21,237 bases of DNA, taken from Azolla pinnata (lineage: Eukaryota; Streptophyta; Polypodiopsida; Salviniales; Salviniaceae). The notes under the pieces were generated by a model, which was given only the letters and a program-made list of their open reading frames with translations, ran no database searches and was not told the origin of the DNA. Location of the stretch: the NCBI GenBank assembly GCA_037176905.1, contig JBBBWG010010923.1, positions 1 through 21,237 on the forward strand. Direction: 5' to 3'. Below are positions 19,101 through 21,237 of the stretch, piece after piece. Positions within the stretch are counted from its first letter, which is position 1. Every line of letters begins with the position of its first letter. The position numbers were made by a program, and so were the translations under genes.

Positions 19101-20861
19101 TTGTCCGCCTTCCGTCCAACGATTTTTGCGAATCGGTGTTACGATTGCATGATCGATTCCCAAGCCGGCTTGTAGCTTCAGGAACAGAACTTCTTCTGAT
19201 TTCTGGATCGGTCTGTTCTCGATTTTTTGTTTTGCAAGGAGGACATCGATCTGATGGCGAACCTTAGCGTGGACGCATACCGCTTCTCGATTTCGTGGCC
19301 GAGGCTTTTCCCGAGTGCGTACTCATGTTGGTTGCGTCCACGATAACTGGAACCAAGTCTAGAACTGGAACTGGAACTAGAACTGGAACTGGAACTGGAA
19401 CTAGAATTGGAACTGGAACTGGAACTGGAACTGGAACTGGAACTAGCCATGATATGATTATGATGACTATGGTGGTGGTGGTGATGATGATTATGATGGT
19501 GATACGATCGATCTGTTGTGTTGTGTGTCAGATGGTTACGGGGCCATCAATGCAGCAGGCGTCAAGCACTACAACGACCTCGTGAATGCGCTCCTTGAAC
19601 GAGGTAAGCTCTTCCGATCGACAACTCTTTACTTACAAACCAAAGATTCAGATCATCGATGTCTGTTTTAAAAATGGAATTATCAAGCACCACGGTGGTC
19701 ATTTCCGCCTCCTTGTCGCACAGAATAAAAAAACATGTGAAGTGTTCGAGTGCGTCTAAAGTCAGGCTTGTCTTGAATCATTCTTGGGAACATTTTGGAT
19801 AGATCTTTTTTGTTGTAAAGCTATGCTTTCAACAACTAATGAATGTATATTTCTTATGGGCGAAAAAACAAACCAAAAACATCTGGACCTCGACGAGCTC
19901 AGGCATCCAACCTTACGTTACGTTGTACCATTGGGATCTCCCGCAAGCGCTCGGCGGCGAAGGCGATAGTGGCGGATGGCTTAGCGACACGATCATGTAA
20001 GCTCGCTCCTTCGACGACTCCTCTCTTTCCGTTTGATAAGTCGTTAGTAAGTGGCGCGATTGGTGGTGGTGCTGGTGGTTGTGATGATGATGATGATGAT
20101 GATGATGATGGTTGCGATGGCGATGGTGATGGTGGTGATGATGATAATGGTTAGGTACCTCTGATGGCTTGACTTTGCTAGCTAAGGAGATCTCAAGCCA
20201 AACCATTTAAGCCTGAGTTGTTTAAGAGAACCGAAACTTTAAGTCGTTTCAAAGCGGTTCAGGACTTAAAACAGCGGGTTAGGCCGAACTGGTTTTTAAG
20301 GCTGAAAACCGGCTTTTCAAGCCCATACTTTTTTTACACGGAGCTTAAGAAATTCCAGCATTTGTTTTTTTTTTTTCGGGATGATATGCCAAAGAGAGTT
20401 TGCAAGAGATTTGGAGTCTCGCCACCACACAAGTGCTTCCAAAAGCGAGAGAGATAAAAATTATTGCAGACCGTGATCACTAATCAGATCGCGGACCACG
20501 ATCGCTAATCAGAGCGCGGACCACGATCGCTAATCAGATCGCGGACCGCGATCGCTAATTAAATTGCGGACGACTGAATCGGGGCTTAATTAAATCTGGT
20601 GCGCGCAGAGAGGAGTACACGCGGTTCGCGAACGCGTGCTTTGCGGAGTTTGGCGACCGCGTGAAGAGATGGATGACGTTCAACGAGCCGTACGAGTTCG
20701 CGATGCAGGGCTACGGCGGGCTCGGGACGCAGGCTCCCGGGCGCTGCTCGCTGAGGCCAAAGTGTCGGGGCGGCAACTCGTCGGTGGAGCCGTACTTGGC
20801 CGCCCACCGCGTTCTGGCCGCGCACGCGTCAGCGGTTCGCCTCTACAGGGGCTCGTTCCAG
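16112..20861 (+). CDS. Glycoside hydrolase family 1 beta-glucosidase, N-terminal half (gene continues past window)
   Basis: A secretory-pathway GH1 enzyme that hydrolyses beta-glucosides by a retaining mechanism; the substrate cannot be read from sequence. Exons: 16112-16300, 16659-16725, 18983-19041, 19239-19314, 19532-19603, 19903-19996, 20609-20861. They give 270 residues in one frame. Residues 1-30 look like a signal peptide ([16 protein letters not shown]). Family landmarks in order: [80 protein letters not shown] with the acid/base Glu at 212, APGRCS and EPYLAAH. The nucleophile motif (TENG in the family) lies beyond the window. Intron positions (after AYQ, after HRFG, after the YRGSFQ segment) are typical of plant GH1 genes. 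The last donor reads CAG then GCACGC, a GC donor. FGTSTAAYQ replaces the commoner FGTATSAYQ. An upstream in-frame TTG is not the start. Confidence 0.9.
16301..16658 (+). other. Intron 1 of the beta-glucosidase gene
   Basis: A 358-bp phase 0 intron after AYQ, with donor GTATGG and acceptor TTTTAG. It starts with a CATCAT-rich stretch (16307-16350). The exon 1 reading frame stays open into the intron to about 16471, so intron retention would add a His/Ser-rich extension before a stop. Confidence 0.8.
17985..18735. repeat. 75-bp minisatellite in intron 2 of the beta-glucosidase gene
   Basis: About ten to eleven diverged copies. The word TAGGCCGGTTAAT or a variant recurs near 18013, 18074, 18148, 18225, 18299, 18374, 18441, 18516, 18593, 18668 and 18715. 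Units contain GAGGAATTAATTAAGCATTA and TTATTAGGCTGGTTAAAATC. Two small inverted repeats can be seen in the better copies: GCTGG-7 nt-CCAGC and GCCG-9 nt-CGGC. The host intron (16726-18982) is 2257 bp and is otherwise AT-rich sequence with GAATTGAATT-like words. Confidence 0.92.
19343..19447. repeat. GGAACT hexamer array in intron 4
   Basis: About sixteen hexamers, mostly GGAACT with some AGAACT, lie inside the 217-bp intron 4 (19315-19531). A GGT/GAT-rich stretch follows immediately to about 19503. Together they fill most of the intron. Confidence 0.92.
20065..20154. repeat. GGT and GAT microsatellite in intron 6
   Basis: GGTGGT, a run of about nine GAT units, and degenerate GATGGTGAT lie in the left part of the 612-bp intron 6 (19997-20608). 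An AACCGG/GGTTC-type degenerate stretch resembling the one at 14190-14640 follows at about 20220-20320. Confidence 0.88.
20466..20572. repeat. 25-bp tandem repeat with palindromic core in intron 6
   Basis: Units start at exactly 25-bp steps (20466, 20491, 20516, 20541, with a partial one at 20566). The consensus is GCGGACCACGATCGCTAATC followed by AGATC. The junction of the third and fourth units contains GATCGCGGACCGCGATC, a perfect 8-bp inverted repeat around one base. The array ends about 35 bp before the exon 7 acceptor. Confidence 0.93.
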
Positions 20862-21237
20862 GCACGCTCTCTCTCTGACCTTAATTTAGGGTTTAGGGTT
20901 CAGGGTTCAGGGTTCAGGGTTCAGGGTTCAGGGTTTAGGGTTTAGGCAATGCTATTTTGTGCCTATCTCTCTCTCTCTCTCCTGTGTCTTTGCCGCCACC
21001 ATTGACCGTCTCAAATTTGAAGGGTTTAGGGTTTAGGCAGTGCTATTTTGTGTCTATATCTCTCTCTCTCTCTCTTGTGTCTTTGCCGCCACCATTGACC
21101 ACCTCAGATCTGAAGGGTTTAGGGTTTAGGGTTTAGGCAGTGCTATTTTGTGCCTATCTCTCTCTCTCTCTCCGGTGTCTTTGCCGCCACCATTGACCGC
21201 CTCAAATCTGAAGGGTTTAGGGTTTAGGGTTTAGGCA
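20862..21237 (+). repeat. Telomere-motif and about 95-bp tandem array in intron 7 (runs off the window)
   Basis: Directly behind the exon 7 donor is a run of TTTAGGG and TTCAGGG heptamers (20887-20946). Copies of a 91-100 bp unit follow: GGCAGTGCTATTTTGTG, a CT tract, then TGTCTTTGCCGCCACCATTG and more TTTAGGG. The word GCTATTTTGTG occurs at 20951, 21042 and 21142, and a fourth copy begins at the window end. The number of TTTAGGG heptamers between units varies from two to three, which explains the varying period. Confidence 0.93.

Noticed and set aside
20636..20878. Alternative plus-frame and minus-frame open frames across beta-glucosidase exon 7
   Set aside because: They are GC-rich shadows of the real exon, whose frame contains TFNEP and EPYLAAH.

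Overview
The window is nuclear DNA from a land plant. The evidence is split genes with GT-AG introns of roughly 90 to 2260 bp, a plant-type PI31 proteasome regulator, a plant-type family 1 beta-glucosidase with the usual intron positions, and Arabidopsis-type telomere motifs (TTTAGGG). I cannot fix the clade. The glucosidase is not close to any particular flowering-plant group I know, so a fern, lycophyte or bryophyte is possible, but this is only an impression.

Layout. 55-1475: a satellite-like array of about 60-bp units. 1494-2225 (minus): a small single-pass membrane protein with a conserved motif after its membrane segment and a long Ala/Pro/Lys/Glu-rich tail. Its upstream side is very rich in GAA and related repeats (2240-2850). 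2850-4530: no recognisable gene. 4531-4729 (minus): sequential pieces of an EF-hand (calmodulin-like) protein in changing frames, read as a probable pseudogene. 4770-6446: AT-rich spacer containing a short inverted pair of telomere motifs. 6447-13052 (minus): a complete ten-exon PI31/PTRE1 homologue of 324 residues; all splice phases agree. 13125-16111: a repeat-filled intergenic region with 29-bp and 160-bp tandem arrays and GGTTC-type repeats. 16112-end (plus): the first seven exons (270 residues) of a secreted GH1 beta-glucosidase, cut off by the window end.

The two main genes are divergent but about 3 kb apart, so shared control is not implied. They have no obvious functional link: one regulates the proteasome, the other is a secretory-pathway glycosidase.

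The most unusual aspect is the density and variety of tandem repeats. Five of the seven glucosidase introns hold repeats of different kinds: a 75-bp array with two small inverted repeats per unit, a GGAACT hexamer array, a 25-bp array with a near-perfect palindrome, CAT and GAT tracts, and a telomere-motif array directly behind a likely GC (non-GT) splice donor. I found no convincing new multi-gene system.
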